DNA from: Hydrotalea sp.
GTDB taxonomy: Bacteria > Bacteroidota > Bacteroidia > Chitinophagales > Chitinophagaceae
Direction: 5' to 3'
NCBI GenBank assembly: GCA_022402565.1
Contig: JAKRSC010000024.1
Coordinates: forward strand, 356,042-420,041
Length of the DNA: 64,000 nt
The first letter of the stretch is position 1. The number at the start of each line of letters is the position of its first letter. The translations under genes were made by a program, and so were the position numbers. The notes below the pieces were generated by a model, which was given only the letters and a program-made list of their open reading frames with translations, was not told where the DNA came from and ran no database searches. Below are positions 62,972-64,000 of this stretch, one piece after another.

Positions 62972-63877
62972 TTACTGCCCTTTACTATCGAGTATTACAG
63001 GCGTACTTCCTTTACCCATGATAATCACTTTGCTATTTTCGCTGGTGGCCAATTCTTTCATAGCTTTAATTTGTTCGTATTGCAACTGTCGCTCAGTTAA
63101 GCTTTCATTAATAATTCTTTGATAATCGGAAATACCTTTAGCCTCAACTCTTTTCCTTTCTGCTTCCTGTGTTTCTTTCTGCAACACAAACTGCATTTTC
63201 TGTGCTTCCTGTTCTGCATTTATTTTAGCTTCAATAGCTGCACGAACACTTGCAGGAAGGGTAATATTCCTCACAAGTAATTGTTCTAATAACAGACCTC
63301 TCTTTTTAAAATCAGTCTCAATACTTTTATAGATTCTATTCTGAAATTCATCGCGCTTTGTGCTGAATAATTCAACAGCTTGATAATACACTGCATTATC
63401 TCGAATAGCCGTTCTGCTTTGAGGGCGAACAACTTTATCTTTATAGTCAAAACCAGTTTCTACCAATAATCGAGGGGCTTCACTTGGAATGATTCTATAA
63501 AGAACTGTCAAATCAATTGCAACTTCCAACCCATCGCTCGTTAAAACACGAATTTCATCATCTCCACTTTGTCTTTCATCGCTGCTGCCACTCATAGTAT
63601 AATTCTGAGTTTTTACATCAATACGTTTAATATCAAGCAAAGGGTTTACAAAATGTAATCCACTATTCAATACTTCTTTTTGAACTTTCCCAAACAGCAC
63701 TTTAACTCCAGCCTCACCTGCATTTATTTGTACAATACAAGAAGTTAATACCCCTATCAATAAAAGAACCAAAGAAATAGTCCTTCCAACTGGAACAAAC
63801 CTCCCCGCTTGCGGATTTGATTTGGCAACAACTGTAGTTATCATTAACAGAAACAGACCAAGTATAATTAGAAACAT
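62972..63877 (-). CDS. Prohibitin/SPFH-domain membrane protein
   Basis: Integral SPFH protein that forms large membrane-bound rings, in other bacteria often with the protease FtsH. Two hydrophobic segments (about 1-18 and 31-52) anchor it. The band 7 core shows GEAGVKVLFGKV, LTVLYRIIPSEAPRL and KRGLLLEQLLVRNITLP, then a long coiled coil (about 215-275, KINAEQEAQKMQFVLQKETQ and following). 301 aa. Prohibitin is the best match within the family because of the RNAVYYQAVELFS-type and LVRNITLP blocks. Confidence 0.9.
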   Translation of the reverse strand: MFLIILGLFLLMITTVVAKSNPQAGRFVPVGRTISLVLLLIGVLTSCIVQINAGEAGVKVLFGKVQKEVLNSGLHFVNPLLDIKRIDVKTQNYTMSGSSDERQSGDDEIRVLTSDGLEVAIDLTVLYRIIPSEAPRLLVETGFDYKDKVVRPQSRTAIRDNAVYYQAVELFSTKRDEFQNRIYKSIETDFKKRGLLLEQLLVRNITLPASVRAAIEAKINAEQEAQKMQFVLQKETQEAERKRVEAKGISDYQRIINESLTERQLQYEQIKAMKELATSENSKVIIMGKGSTPVILDSKGQ

Positions 63878-63985
63878 AAAAGAGTTTTTTGCAATTTAAG
63901 ATGATAGGGTCGTATGTTTTGTTAAATATAAACTTTGTTTTCCCCAATATGCCTTCATCCGATTGAGTTTTGAATTTGAAGAAAT

Positions 63986-64000
63986 ATGTAATTTTGGCTT
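63986..64000 (+). promoter_or_regulatory. Possible promoter at the window end
   Basis: TAATTTTG, preceded by TTTGAA about 20 bases upstream, fits a Bacteroidota promoter for a plus-strand gene beyond the window. Nothing else is seen in 63878-64000. Confidence 0.35.

Overview
The window is an AT-rich, gene-dense chromosomal segment from a member of the Bacteroidota, most likely the Chitinophagaceae (an inference; a Sediminibacterium-like genus would fit, but no 16S gene is present to settle it). Support comes from repeated Bacteroidota-type -7 promoter elements (TAnnTTTG) upstream of starts, weak or absent Shine-Dalgarno sequences, the fused SecDF, the DUF3078 and DUF2723 proteins, a miaB / sigma-54 activator / lptE / secG gene string, MtaB, and signal peptides ending in A-Q or S-Q. 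Almost all genes are housekeeping or conserved-family genes, most with a clear hairpin terminator.

Layout. 1-7.7 kb: fructose bisphosphatase, aspartokinase, a PhoD-like phosphoesterase, an L,D-transpeptidase, HPPD, PurK and a DUF3078 protein. 7.8-15.3 kb: a plus-strand run carrying miaB, a sigma-54 enhancer-binding protein, lptE, a conserved unknown and secG, then mltG, a BrkB-type membrane protein and a redoxin. 15.4-26.4 kb: mostly minus-strand genes (TlpA-like thioredoxin, trmH, dipeptide epimerase, a multi-PAS protein, lpdA, a SAM hydrolase-family enzyme, an SDR, malQ), with rpsT on the plus strand. 26.5-29.2 kb: an MFS transporter, then the one accessory region of the window, described below. 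29.2-37.5 kb: accA-dapA-cmk, an NlpE/META envelope protein, an RRM protein with a GNAT enzyme, an epimerase with a membrane protein, and a gamma-glutamyltransferase-family protein. 37.5-44.7 kb: minus-strand sucA-sucB (2-oxoglutarate dehydrogenase E1 and E2; lpdA at 20.2-21.6 kb can supply E3), an RsmB-like methyltransferase, an APH-fold kinase and a methyltransferase. 44.8-54 kb: glmM, a cysteine desulfurase, a small secreted protein, a VWA/AAA+ pair and a DUF2723 membrane protein. 54-64 kb: mtaB, a lysoplasmalogenase-family protein, an FKBP lipoprotein, secDF, an IscA-type protein, a methylmalonyl-CoA mutase-type catalytic subunit and a prohibitin-like SPFH protein.

The part most likely to be undescribed lies at 27.8-29.1 kb, downstream of a tRNA-Asp(GTC) gene. 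Two copies of a 373-bp unit, differing at one base by eye, each encode an identical 82-residue GIY-YIG nuclease-like protein. At every unit boundary a double-palindrome block sits between the two halves of a tRNA T-arm: where the tRNA reads ACGGGACTCG-A-ACCCGCG (plus strand), the element reads ACGGGACTCG, then about 53 bp of nested hairpins, then ACCCGCG. The whole is bracketed by a 119-bp direct repeat, offset 882 bp, that duplicates the tRNA-Asp 3' end and its terminator. I read this as a small tRNA-T-arm-directed element, with the nuclease and palindromes as candidate partners. That function is inference; the repeat structure is directly visible. A degraded coding remnant lies against the outer repeat.
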